Shown here in pieces: positions 8,738-16,805 of a stretch of 64,000 nucleotides of DNA. The stretch's first letter is position 1. Each line of letters opens with the position of its first letter. The notes under the pieces are model-generated. The model had not been told where the DNA came from and made no database searches. It saw only the letters and a list, made by a program, of their open reading frames with translations. Source of the stretch: Luteimonas fraxinea (GTDB lineage Bacteria > Pseudomonadota > Gammaproteobacteria > Xanthomonadales > Xanthomonadaceae); the NCBI RefSeq assembly GCF_021233355.1, contig NZ_CP089507.1:1426001-1490000 (forward strand), given 5' to 3'. A program made the position numbers and the translations under genes.

Positions 8738-9187
8738 TCACGCGGCATCCTGCGGCGGCCCGAGCATTACCGCCGCGCGCCCTTCGGCGAGCAGCACGCC
8801 ATCGCACTGGATGCGGAACGCGTACTGCTGGCTGTCTCCGGCTTCGACGAGTACTTCGGCGACGCATTCGAGATCACCGCCGAGATCGTCGATCCGCGCG
8901 ACACGCAGCTGCACGCCGCGCAATGCGACCAGCATGCCGGGGCGCACGGGTGCGCCACTGTCGCGTGCACGCAGGCCGCCGTGTACAGCCATCGCCTGCG
9001 CGCCGTATTCGCACAGGTGCAGTGCGCGCAGCTGGTCGTCGCTGCGCAGCGGGTTGGCCGGATCACGATGGCTGGCGCTGCGCAGGGTCACGCTGGCGTC
9101 TTCCCATGCGGTGACCGCATCCCACAAGCACATCGCGCCCTGGTGCGGAATCATCGACAGGATCGTGTCGCGATCGACGTGGCTCAT
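8738..9187 (-). CDS. Hotdog-fold 3-hydroxyacyl-ACP dehydratase
   Basis: A 149-residue protein resembling the ApeP-type dehydratases of aryl-polyene clusters, distantly related to FabZ/FabA. Conserved points are IPHQGAMCLWD near the N-terminus (His16 as probable catalytic residue), the helix HLCEYGAQAMAVHGG and the strand region PVRPGMLVALRGVQL. It would remove water from the 3-hydroxyacyl-ACP intermediate to extend the conjugated chain. Its ATG overlaps the MMPL exporter stop by 4 bp, which shows tight coupling. A longer open frame upstream in this phase is a shadow of the exporter gene. Confidence 0.82.
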   Translation of the reverse strand: MSHVDRDTILSMIPHQGAMCLWDAVTAWEDASVTLRSASHRDPANPLRSDDQLRALHLCEYGAQAMAVHGGLRARDSGAPVRPGMLVALRGVQLRVARIDDLGGDLECVAEVLVEAGDSQQYAFRIQCDGVLLAEGRAAVMLGPPQDAA

Positions 9188-11607
9188 GCCACCGGCTCCG
9201 GTTCGGCGCGTGCAGCGATAATCGCCGCGCGCTGGCGCGCGACCAGCAGCGACAGCACGAAGTTGAAGACCACGCCGAGTGCGACCGTGCTGCCGATCGC
9301 ACGCAGCACCGGAATCGACGACAGCGCGAGCAGGCTGAAGACCAGCAGCGTCATCAGGCTGCAGACGAGGATCGCGTGCAGGGTGCGGATCTGGTCCTGT
9401 CGGTCGTCGCCGGCGTGTTCGAAGAACAGTGCGTAGTCGAGACCGAGACCGGCGGCGAGGATCAACGCGACGAGATGGAACAGGGTCAGTTCGACGCCGA
9501 CCAGTCGCAGCACCGCGACGACCACCAGCAAGGTCAACAGCGTCGGCAGAAGCACGCGCCAGACGCGACGCGGACTGCGCAACGCGATCCACACCGTGGC
9601 GACCAGCAGCACCAGGGCGACCGCCATCGACGCGAGCACGCGGCCGCGGTATTCGATGACCAGCGATTCGGACGCGTCCTTCATGTCGAGCAGGCGCACG
9701 TCGACGCCGGGCGCACTGGCCTGCGACGCGAGCGCGATGACGTCGGCCGGATCATCGAGACCGCTGAGCGAGACCAGCGCGGTCGAACGGTCCTCGTGTT
9801 CCAGCAGCAGACCGGACACCGCGGTCGCCAGCGGCGAGCCTTCGAGATCGGCGCGCGTCAACGGCGCGGCGGCCTTGGCGCGGGCGATGTCTTCGACGAA
9901 GGGCTCGAACGCGTCGTCGTTGAACGCGGAGTCCGTCAACGCGTCGGCGAGCATCGCGCGCAGCGCAGTGCTGTCGGGCAGCGCGGCCTGGCGCGCGCGT
10001 TGGGTGTCGGCGCCGGGCAGATACCGCGCAGCCATGTCGTAGCCATCGAGCTGGCCGTCGGCGACCAGCGCATCGAGCGCGGGCTGCAGCGCCGCGGTCG
10101 CACCGAGCGCGGCGTCGCTGTCGGCGGCCTGCGCGACCAGCACGTAGCGCACGTCGGGCGCACCGAGTTCGGCGCGCAGTTCGGTGTCGCGCTGCATCGA
10201 ATCGGGATCGACCGGCGTCAGTTTCGACAGATCGTTCTGCCAGAACGCGCCGGGGCTGAAGGCGATCGCACCAAACGCAGCGAGTGCCAGCACTGCCAAC
10301 GACCACTTGGGACGCGGCAGCGCTTCGATCCGGTGCCACAGACGCTGCAGACGCGGCGATTCGGCGAGATCCGGTGGCGACGGATCGACCAGACCCGGCA
10401 GCAGATAACGCGTGGTCAGCGCGGCGACGCCGAGTGCGAAGATCGTGAACACCGCGAGCTGGCGCAGGCCGTCGACGCCCGAGAACAGGAAGGTCGCGTA
10501 CGCGATGCAGGTCGCGACGACGCCGGTCGACAGCGCCGGCCACAAGCCGCGCACGTTCTTCCACGGCGACAGGCCGGCGCGCTGGTGGCTGAAGAAGTGG
10601 ATCGGATAATCCTGCACCACGCCGATCAGGGTGAAGCCGAACGCGATCGTGATGCCGTGCACGCCGCCGGGAAACAGCAGTGCCACGGCAGTGAGTCCGG
10701 CGATGCCCGCACTCGCGAGCGGCAGCACGCCGAGCAGCGGCATCTTCCAGCTGCGGTACGCGACGAGCAGCAACAGGATCAGGCCGATGGTGTCGACCAT
10801 GCCGATACGCTGCGCCTCGGCCTGCGTGCGTCCGCCGATGTCGACCGAGAACGCGCCCGGACCGACGACTTCGAGCGTCGCGCCGCTGTCGCCCGCCTGC
10901 TGCGCGAAGGTGTCGCGGATCGTGCCGACGGCGTCGAGCTGGCCGGTCGGATCAAAGCCCGCGGCGCGCGTTTCGACCAGCAACAGCGCTTGCGTGCCGG
11001 CTTGGTCGAACCACACGTCGTGCATTCGCTGCGGCGCGCCGGCGGGCTGCCAGGCTTCGGCGAGCGCGAGCACTTCCAGCGTGGGGTCGGACGGGATCAG
11101 CGGCTCGACCAGACCTGCGGCGGGCGAGCCGAGATCCTGCAGGCGCGCATCGAGCGCATCGCGCAGGGTGTCGGCATCGAGCGGCGCAGTGTCGAAGGAC
11201 GAGGTCAGCAGATAGCGGTAGGGCAGCAGGTCCTGCGGAAACGCGTCGAGTCCGGCCTCACCGCCGTTGGTGACCAGGGTGTAGCGCGGGTCGCCGGCCA
11301 GTGCGTCATGCAGATCGCGCGAGCGTTCCGCGAGTGCTTCAGGCGCGTCGCCGGAGATCGCCAGCATCAGCAGGCGCGAACCCGGGCCGTCGCCGAGTTC
11401 CTCCATCAACAGACGCTGCTCGGGCGTGCGCGCGTCGGGCAGGAAGCGGCGCAGGTCGCCGCTGAATTCCAGTTTCGCCGAGGCCATCCAGCCCAGCGCG
11501 AGCAGCGCAAGCAACCACGCGACGGCCAGCGTCAGCCGCAGGCCGGGACGCTGCAGCAGCGTGTCGCGAAATCCGCGGCGCCCGCTCAACGCGGAACGTC
11601 GTGGCAC
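9184..11607 (-). CDS. MMPL/RND-superfamily exporter
   Basis: An 807-residue inner-membrane transporter with the MMPL layout. One N-terminal membrane segment (LTLAVAWLLALLALGWMA) is followed by a periplasmic domain of about 200 residues. A block of five or six segments comes next (from about residue 255, IGLILLLLVAY), then a second membrane segment, periplasmic domain and membrane block. Such exporters are standard in aryl-polyene clusters and probably move the lipid-linked pigment out of the inner membrane, driven by protons. The start overlaps the LolA-like gene by 22 bp, and the next gene overlaps its stop by 4 bp. The substrate is inferred from context. Confidence 0.88.
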   Translation of the reverse strand: MPRRSALSGRRGFRDTLLQRPGLRLTLAVAWLLALLALGWMASAKLEFSGDLRRFLPDARTPEQRLLMEELGDGPGSRLLMLAISGDAPEALAERSRDLHDALAGDPRYTLVTNGGEAGLDAFPQDLLPYRYLLTSSFDTAPLDADTLRDALDARLQDLGSPAAGLVEPLIPSDPTLEVLALAEAWQPAGAPQRMHDVWFDQAGTQALLLVETRAAGFDPTGQLDAVGTIRDTFAQQAGDSGATLEVVGPGAFSVDIGGRTQAEAQRIGMVDTIGLILLLLVAYRSWKMPLLGVLPLASAGIAGLTAVALLFPGGVHGITIAFGFTLIGVVQDYPIHFFSHQRAGLSPWKNVRGLWPALSTGVVATCIAYATFLFSGVDGLRQLAVFTIFALGVAALTTRYLLPGLVDPSPPDLAESPRLQRLWHRIEALPRPKWSLAVLALAAFGAIAFSPGAFWQNDLSKLTPVDPDSMQRDTELRAELGAPDVRYVLVAQAADSDAALGATAALQPALDALVADGQLDGYDMAARYLPGADTQRARQAALPDSTALRAMLADALTDSAFNDDAFEPFVEDIARAKAAAPLTRADLEGSPLATAVSGLLLEHEDRSTALVSLSGLDDPADVIALASQASAPGVDVRLLDMKDASESLVIEYRGRVLASMAVALVLLVATVWIALRSPRRVWRVLLPTLLTLLVVVAVLRLVGVELTLFHLVALILAAGLGLDYALFFEHAGDDRQDQIRTLHAILVCSLMTLLVFSLLALSSIPVLRAIGSTVALGVVFNFVLSLLVARQRAAIIAARAEPEPVA

Positions 11608-12314
11608 AGCCGCTGCGCGGCTTCGAGCGAGTCCACGCTGGCCGCGGCGGTGGCGGCGCTGCCGAGCAGCGTCGGCTGCGCATCGCCCTGCTTCGGTCGC
11701 GTTTCGATGCAGCGCAGTTCGGCATCACGACCGCGCAGCACGATGCCGGTGACCCGACCGGCAACGCGCGGATCGCGCGGTGTCAGGGTCAGCGTCCAGT
11801 CGGCCGGCACACCGTCGGCTTCGAGCGCGTAGACCGTTTCCAGCGCCTTGCGGTCACCGGCCAGCAGCGCACCGAAGCTGCCCCGCAGCGCGGCAAGTTC
11901 GGGCACGCGCGACAGCGAGAACGTGCGCGGATTGCGGCCTTCTCGGGCAATGGTCGCCTCACCGGCGCGGATCGTCGTGGTCTCCGCGTACGGCGCGCGC
12001 ACCTCGCGAATCAGCGTGTCGGCATCGGGGCGGCGGTATTCGCCCGACAGCTGCAGCGGGCGCTTGAGCATCGAGGACGTACGCAGTTCTACGAACGGCG
12101 TCGAGGTGGCGCCGTGCTGGGTCAGGCGCTGCAGGATCCAGTCGGCATCGACGCTGCGGCCGGTCGCGGTGACCGGCGCGGGCACGCGATCGCGCGACTG
12201 GTTCGCGCGCGGCGTCTCAGCGGTCTGCGCCGCCGCCCACGTCGGCACCGCGAGCAGCGTCGCCAGCAGCAGGCAGAGCGCCGGCCGCGGGCGGAAAATC
12301 GTCGCGCGTGTCAT
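11586..12314 (-). CDS. LolA-like outer membrane lipoprotein carrier protein
   Basis: A 242-residue secreted protein with a signal peptide (MTRATIFRPRPALCLLLATLLAVPTWAAAQ). The mature domain resembles the LolA/DUF1571-type carriers found beside MMPL exporters in aryl-polyene clusters. It has VDADWILQRLTQ..FVELRTSSMLKRPLQLSGEYRRPD near the start and beta-rich segments to the end. It would ferry the lipid-linked pigment across the periplasm. The start codon lies 98 bp inside the 3' end of the acyltransferase gene in another frame, an unusually long overlap. An in-frame ATG at 12335 would add seven residues. No better downstream start exists without losing the signal peptide. Confidence 0.8.
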   Translation of the reverse strand: MTRATIFRPRPALCLLLATLLAVPTWAAAQTAETPRANQSRDRVPAPVTATGRSVDADWILQRLTQHGATSTPFVELRTSSMLKRPLQLSGEYRRPDADTLIREVRAPYAETTTIRAGEATIAREGRNPRTFSLSRVPELAALRGSFGALLAGDRKALETVYALEADGVPADWTLTLTPRDPRVAGRVTGIVLRGRDAELRCIETRPKQGDAQPTLLGSAATAAASVDSLEAAQRLCHDVPR

Positions 12315-13212
12315 CGGCGCCTGTCCAGAAGTCATAGAAATTGAACCAGTTGTAGGGAGCGCTACGTGCGTGATGTTCCAGCCGCGCGGCGTAACGGTGG
12401 ATGAGCGCGGCCACGCCGGTCTGGCGTTCGCGGCGCGGCAGGTCGATGCCGTCGCTGAAAGGTTCGAACACCAGGTCGTAGCGGTTGCCACCACGGTACA
12501 GGCCGAAGGCCAGCATCACCGGCGCCTTGAGCACCGAGGCCAGCAGCCAGGGCGCGACCGGGAACTGCGCCGGCGCGCCGAGGAACGGCACCGGCATCGT
12601 GACGCCGCCTTCCTGGCTGCGGTCGACCAGCAGCGCGACCATCGCGCCCTGCGCCAAACCTTCCTGGATTGCCAGTGCGACCGCCGGGCCGCTTTCGCCG
12701 GCGTCGATCACCGTCGCCGCGACTGCGGGATTCAGCGCTTCCAGCAGCTCGGTCATCGCCTGGCCGTGCGCGCGGTCGAGCACGACGCGGATCTTGTACT
12801 CGGGCCGCTGGGTCGCGAGCACGCGCAGCACTTCGAAACTGCCCAGATGCGAGCCGAACAGCAGCACGCCCTGCCCGGCATCCAGATGCCCGTGCAGCAC
12901 CTCGAGTCCCTGCGTGTGCACGTCGAAGCGGCGGGTGTTCTCGCTGAGCAGGAACAGGCGGTCGAGAATCGTCGCGGCGAAGGTGCGGAAATGCCGCGCG
13001 ACCTCGCGCAGCGTCGCCGGCCGGCCGAACATGCGCGCCAGATACTTGCGCGAATCGCGACGCTCGGGGCCGCGGCGGAGCATGAAGTACAGCGCGATCG
13101 GATGCAGCAGCGCGCGCGCCGGGGCGCGTCCGAAGTTCGATGCGAACACCAGCAACGTGCGCAACGCGAGCCGCCCGCCGCCTTCGCGGCGTGCCTTCCA
13201 CTCGCTGCTCAT
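12217..13212 (-). CDS. LpxL/HtrB-like acyltransferase
   Basis: A 331-residue protein of the lysophospholipid/lipid A acyltransferase family. The HxxxxE catalytic motif is in SHLGSFEVLR (His122, Glu127), followed by the positively charged VVLDRAHG and LLVDRSQEGG blocks. The family core ends at about residue 300 with SAPYNWFNFYDFW. The remaining 30 or so residues are Ala/Gly/Asp-rich and overlap the next gene's signal-peptide coding region. In aryl-polyene clusters this enzyme is thought to help attach the polyene to a lipid. Its ATG overlaps the dehydratase stop by 4 bp. Acyl donor and acceptor are not known. Confidence 0.87.
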   Translation of the reverse strand: MSSEWKARREGGGRLALRTLLVFASNFGRAPARALLHPIALYFMLRRGPERRDSRKYLARMFGRPATLREVARHFRTFAATILDRLFLLSENTRRFDVHTQGLEVLHGHLDAGQGVLLFGSHLGSFEVLRVLATQRPEYKIRVVLDRAHGQAMTELLEALNPAVAATVIDAGESGPAVALAIQEGLAQGAMVALLVDRSQEGGVTMPVPFLGAPAQFPVAPWLLASVLKAPVMLAFGLYRGGNRYDLVFEPFSDGIDLPRRERQTGVAALIHRYAARLEHHARSAPYNWFNFYDFWTGADDTRDDFPPAAGALPAAGDAARGADVGGGADR

Positions 13213-13523
13213 GCCAGCGCGGGACCGTCGGCGACGAGTTCGCCACTGGCGAGCAGCACGCCCGCGCGTTCCACCCGGAAGCGCCAGCGCGAGACGCCGT
13301 CACGGCTGGTGTCCTCGAGCGCGATTTCGGCCTGCTCGCCCGGCAGCAGTGGCTGCACGAACTTGACCTGCGGCAGCCGCAATGCGCCCTGTGGACCGTG
13401 CGCGGCTTCGACGGCCGCGACCACGCGATCGAGGATCACCACACCCGGCACCAGCGGCTGGCCCGGGAAGTGGCCCGGCAAGCATGGATGCGCGGCATCG
13501 ATGACGAACGTGTGCGACGCCAT
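13209..13523 (-). CDS. Small hotdog-fold dehydratase (ApeI-like)
   Basis: A 104-residue single hotdog domain. It shows HPCLPGHFPGQPLVPGVVILD, close to the FabZ/FabA active-site helix with His18 as probable catalytic residue. Next come KFVQPLLPGEQAEIALE and a terminal strand with GVLLASGELV. The length and motif match the ApeI subunit, which in studied aryl-polyene systems acts with a second dehydratase (ApeP). A candidate for that partner is the gene at 8738-9187. It lies 3 bp after the PlsC-type acyltransferase and overlaps the next start by 4 bp. Confidence 0.87.
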   Translation of the reverse strand: MASHTFVIDAAHPCLPGHFPGQPLVPGVVILDRVVAAVEAAHGPQGALRLPQVKFVQPLLPGEQAEIALEDTSRDGVSRWRFRVERAGVLLASGELVADGPALA

Positions 13524-13526
13524 CGC

Positions 13527-14297
13527 TCAGCGCCTGCCGAGCATCGCGGCCACGGCGTCCTGCGCTTCGCGCGCGACCGCCTGGCGACCGGTGGCGCCGA
13601 CGCGGCCTTCCACACGGATCGGCGTGCCCACGGTGGCGCGCATCGGACCGCGGCAGGTGCGGAAGAACCCGGTCGGCGGCAGCACCTTGCCAGTGCCGTG
13701 CAGCGCGATCGGCAATACATCCACGCCGGCATCGATCGCAGCCTGGAACGACCCCGACTTGAACTCGGCCATGCGGCCGTCGCGCGAGCGCGTGCCTTCG
13801 GGGAACAGGCACAGCGAATGGCCCGCGCCCAGCACGCCCGCGACCTGGCGCCGCAACAGCGGCCCGGCGCGGCGGTCTTCGCGGCTGATGAAGAGCATGC
13901 CGGTCGCGCGCGCGTAGGTGCACAGCAGCGGCACGCGGCACATTTCCTGTTTCAGCAGGAAACGCAGCGGGACCGGCACGGCCATGAACAGCACGCAGAT
14001 GTCGAGCAGCGATTCGTGGTTGGCCACCACCAGATACGGACGGTTCCAGTCGATCGCATCCGCGCCTTCGACGGTCAATCCACCGGCGGGACGGACCAGC
14101 CCCGGCGCCCAGTGCGTCCGCGCCATGTCCAGCGCCAGCTCACGCCGGCCCGTCACCGCCTGGCGGAGCAGCGACACGCTGATCCAGCCCGCCGTCCATA
14201 GCAGGGTGTACAGGCACTCCAGGACGTTGATCGCGCGTGCGGACAAGGCCGCGAACGCCACGGCCCCGGGTGCGGCACGGGTCTGTCGGTATTCCAT
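13527..14297 (-). CDS. 1-acylglycerol-3-phosphate acyltransferase-like protein (PlsC family)
   Basis: A 256-residue membrane-associated acyltransferase. The catalytic HX4D motif is in VANHESLLD (His94, Asp99) and the phosphate-binding FPEGTRS follows at 165-171. One or two hydrophobic segments precede the catalytic domain (VLECLYTLLWTAGWISVSLL). In aryl-polyene clusters a PlsC homologue is thought to acylate the glycerol or headgroup that anchors the pigment in the membrane. It could also make ordinary phosphatidic acid. It is 64 bp downstream of the small membrane protein gene on the same strand. Confidence 0.88.
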   Translation of the reverse strand: MEYRQTRAAPGAVAFAALSARAINVLECLYTLLWTAGWISVSLLRQAVTGRRELALDMARTHWAPGLVRPAGGLTVEGADAIDWNRPYLVVANHESLLDICVLFMAVPVPLRFLLKQEMCRVPLLCTYARATGMLFISREDRRAGPLLRRQVAGVLGAGHSLCLFPEGTRSRDGRMAEFKSGSFQAAIDAGVDVLPIALHGTGKVLPPTGFFRTCRGPMRATVGTPIRVEGRVGATGRQAVAREAQDAVAAMLGRR

Positions 14298-14361
14298 GAG
14301 TCGCTAGGATATCCCGTGTGACAGCTGCGCATCGCGCGGAATGCGTTCAGCGAATGCCGCG

Positions 14362-15048
14362 TCAGCGCAGCAGATCACGCCAGAACACCGGGCCCAGACC
14401 GGCCAGCTTGCGCAGGAAATCGAAGAATCCGCTGTAGCGGCCCGGGAAGCGCCGCTTGCGGAACGCGAACTCGATGACGAAGAAACCGCCGATCACGCTG
14501 TAGTTCAGCAGATTCGCCCACAGCGACCACTGCTCCTGGGTGATCGGCAACGGCGACGCCACGCCGACGCTTTCCAGCAGCCCCGCGGGGCTGGCGATCA
14601 GCGCGAGCAGCAGGTTTGCGCCGGCCATCAGCAGCAGCACGCCGGCCCATGCGGCGGTCAGAATGCGCGTGTAGCGGCGCAGATCCGGGCCCAGCGCCTC
14701 GGGACCGTCGCCGCCTTCGATGCCCAGCACGATGCGGGTGATCAGCGGCACCGAACCAGCGCGCAGCGTGCGTGCGAACAGCCACGCGATCGCGACCACG
14801 AACACCACCGGCACCAGCAGCAACGGCAGCGCGGCATGCCCGGCGGCGTACAGCGCCCACGCACCCCAGCCCAGCAGCGGCGTGGCGATGAACGCCCACG
14901 GGCGACGGGCCAGCAGCGGTTCGATGACCACCATCGCGATCAGCAGCACCAGCGCGCCCAGCGCGAGGCCGTCGTGGTGCCAGCGGCTGGCGAGATGCGC
15001 CAGGGCCGTATAACCGAGCCCCAGCAGCAATTGCAGCAGCAGGATCAA
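14362..15048 (-). CDS. COG4648-type integral membrane protein
   Basis: A 228-residue protein that starts at a TTG overlapping the ACP stop (TTGA), which implies translational coupling. It has five or six hydrophobic segments (LILLLQLLLGLGYTALAHLA, LALGALVLLIAMVVIEPLLA, ALPLLLVPVVFVVAIAWLFA, AWAGVLLLMAGANLLLAL and a final LLNYSVIGGFFVIEFAFR). It ends in a basic cytoplasmic tail, RKRRFPGRYSGFFDFLRKLAG. Proteins of this kind recur beside the ACP in aryl-polyene clusters; their function is not established. The open frame continues upstream of the TTG but is there a shadow of the ACP gene. Confidence 0.8.
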   Translation of the reverse strand: MILLLQLLLGLGYTALAHLASRWHHDGLALGALVLLIAMVVIEPLLARRPWAFIATPLLGWGAWALYAAGHAALPLLLVPVVFVVAIAWLFARTLRAGSVPLITRIVLGIEGGDGPEALGPDLRRYTRILTAAWAGVLLLMAGANLLLALIASPAGLLESVGVASPLPITQEQWSLWANLLNYSVIGGFFVIEFAFRKRRFPGRYSGFFDFLRKLAGLGPVFWRDLLR

Positions 15049-15314
15049 GTGGTGCGGTGCTGCTCGATGTGCGCCGACAGCGCGCGCAGCGAGGCGAAGA
15101 TCTGCCGGTTTTCGTCGTTGTCCGAACGCAGCTGGAAGCCGTAGCGCTTGCTGACGGCCAGCGCGAGTTCCAGCGCGTCGATCGAATCCAGCCCCAGGCC
15201 GGCGTTGAACAGCGGCGCCTCGGGATCGATGTCGGCCGCCTGCACGTCCTCCAGGTTCAGGCTCTCGACCAGCAGGTCGGCGAGCGCGCGTTCGGCTTCT
15301 GTTTGGGCGGACAT
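15045..15314 (-). CDS. Acyl carrier protein
   Basis: An 89-residue acidic four-helix carrier protein. The phosphopantetheine attachment serine is Ser44 in AGLGLDSIDALEL. The start at MSAQTEAE gives the normal ACP length; an in-frame extension of 25 codons is unlikely. It is the first gene of the leftward pigment operon, with a 126-bp divergent promoter region separating it from the flavoprotein gene at 15441. It would hold the growing aryl-polyene chain for the KS/CLF, reductase and dehydratases of this cluster. Confidence 0.92.
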   Translation of the reverse strand: MSAQTEAERALADLLVESLNLEDVQAADIDPEAPLFNAGLGLDSIDALELALAVSKRYGFQLRSDNDENRQIFASLRALSAHIEQHRTT

Positions 15315-15440
15315 CGGGACTTCCGTGGAATGACAGGGCTGCCACGATCCGGCATCGGACCGGCGCGCGCAAGCACTCCGGGCCGCCATGGAGGCTTCCC
15401 GTTATGATGCGCGACTGCCCGAACCACCCCCAGATTCAGG

Positions 15441-16805
15441 ATGAGCCCGATCGCGACCGCCGTTGCCACTTCCGAGTCCACCCGGCTCGACGTCGACGTC
15501 CTGGTCATCGGCGGCGGCCCGGCGGGCACCACCGCGGCCACGACGCTCGCGCGGCGCGGCTGGAAGGTGCTGCTGCTGGACAAGGACGTGCACCCGCGCT
15601 TCCACATCGGCGAATCGCTGCTGCCGATGAACCTGCCGATCCTTGAGCGCCTCGGCGTGCTGGAGCAGGTGCGCGCGATCGGCACGCTCAAGCTCGGCGC
15701 CGATTTCCCGGTGCACGATGCCGACGACACCACCCACGTGTTCCGCTTCGATCGCGCGCTCGATCCGAAGTTCGGCTACGCCTTCCAGGTGCGTCGCTCG
15801 GAGTTCGATGCGCTGCTGTTCGACAACGCGCGCGTCAATGGCGTCGATGCGCGCATGCGGGTCAAGGTCGAATCGCTGGTCCACGATGCCGACGGACGCC
15901 CGACCGGCGCGGTCGCGCGTGATGCCGAAGGCGGCCGGCTCGACGTGGCGATGCGCTACCTCGTCGATGCCAGCGGCCGCGACACGTTCCTGGGCAGCAA
16001 GCTCAAGCTCAAGCGCAAGAGCGCGAAGCACCAGTCGGCGGCGATCTTCAGCCACTTCCGCGGCGTGCAGCGCCGTGACGGCGACGACGCCGGCAACATC
16101 ACCATCGACCGTTTCGAGTTCGGCTGGTACTGGCTGATTCCACTCGGCGACGACGTCATGAGCGTCGGCGCGGTGTGTTTCCCCGAATATCTCAAGCAAC
16201 GCCAGGGCCTCGACAACGAGGCGTTCCTGATGCGCACGCTGCTGCGTACGCCGTCGGTCGCATCGCGCATGGCTGGCGCCGAACGCGTCGCGCCGGTGCA
16301 CGCCACCGGCAATTATTCGTATGCGTGTACGCGCATGACCGGACCGGGCTGGGTGATGGCCGGCGACGCATATGCGTTCATCGATCCGGTGTTCTCGTCC
16401 GGCGTGTATCTGGGCATGAACAGCGCAGAGCACGCGGCCGATGTCGTCGATGGCGCCCTGCGCGATCCGTCCACGGAACGCGCACTGCAGCGCGCGATGG
16501 AGCAGCGCCTGCGCCGCGGGCTGCGCCATTTCAGCTGGTTCATCCACCGCTTCACCACGCCGGTGATGCAACGTCTGTTCGCCGCGCCGCGCAATGACTG
16601 GCAGCTCGAGCAGGCGGTGATCTCGATGCTCGCCGGCGATGTGTTCGACAATCCCGCGGTGTTGCGCCGCCTGCGTCTGTTCCGACTGGTCTATGCGGTG
16701 AACGCGATCGCGATCGCACCCGCTGCGTTGCGCGGCTGGTTCGCGCGCCGCCGCCAGGTCCGCGAACAGTTCCGCGGCGACACCCTGCACGAGGGCAATC
16801 CATGA
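15441..16805 (+). CDS. Flavin-dependent halogenase-like oxidoreductase (third copy, diverged)
   Basis: A 454-residue FAD-dependent protein about 100 residues shorter than the two at 1.9-5.3 kb, and only distantly similar to them. It has the Rossmann motif VLVIGGGPAGTTAATTLARR, the GESLLP segment (RFHIGESLLPMN), TLKLGADF in the region of the halogenase lysine, GWYWLIPLGDD (WxWxIP) and VMAGDAYAFIDPVFSSG. These features place it with phenolic or pyrrolic halogenases and close oxidoreductases. It is divergent from the ACP operon and overlaps the chorismatase start by 4 bp. A hydroxylase-like or dehydrogenase role on the aryl head cannot be excluded. Confidence 0.87.
   Translation: MSPIATAVATSESTRLDVDVLVIGGGPAGTTAATTLARRGWKVLLLDKDVHPRFHIGESLLPMNLPILERLGVLEQVRAIGTLKLGADFPVHDADDTTHVFRFDRALDPKFGYAFQVRRSEFDALLFDNARVNGVDARMRVKVESLVHDADGRPTGAVARDAEGGRLDVAMRYLVDASGRDTFLGSKLKLKRKSAKHQSAAIFSHFRGVQRRDGDDAGNITIDRFEFGWYWLIPLGDDVMSVGAVCFPEYLKQRQGLDNEAFLMRTLLRTPSVASRMAGAERVAPVHATGNYSYACTRMTGPGWVMAGDAYAFIDPVFSSGVYLGMNSAEHAADVVDGALRDPSTERALQRAMEQRLRRGLRHFSWFIHRFTTPVMQRLFAAPRNDWQLEQAVISMLAGDVFDNPAVLRRLRLFRLVYAVNAIAIAPAALRGWFARRRQVREQFRGDTLHEGNP

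Noticed and set aside
9376..11832. An 818-codon open frame antisense to the MMPL exporter
   Set aside because: It is rich in Arg/Gln/His repeats with no domain, typical of reverse-frame reading in high-GC DNA. The opposite strand has a conserved transporter.
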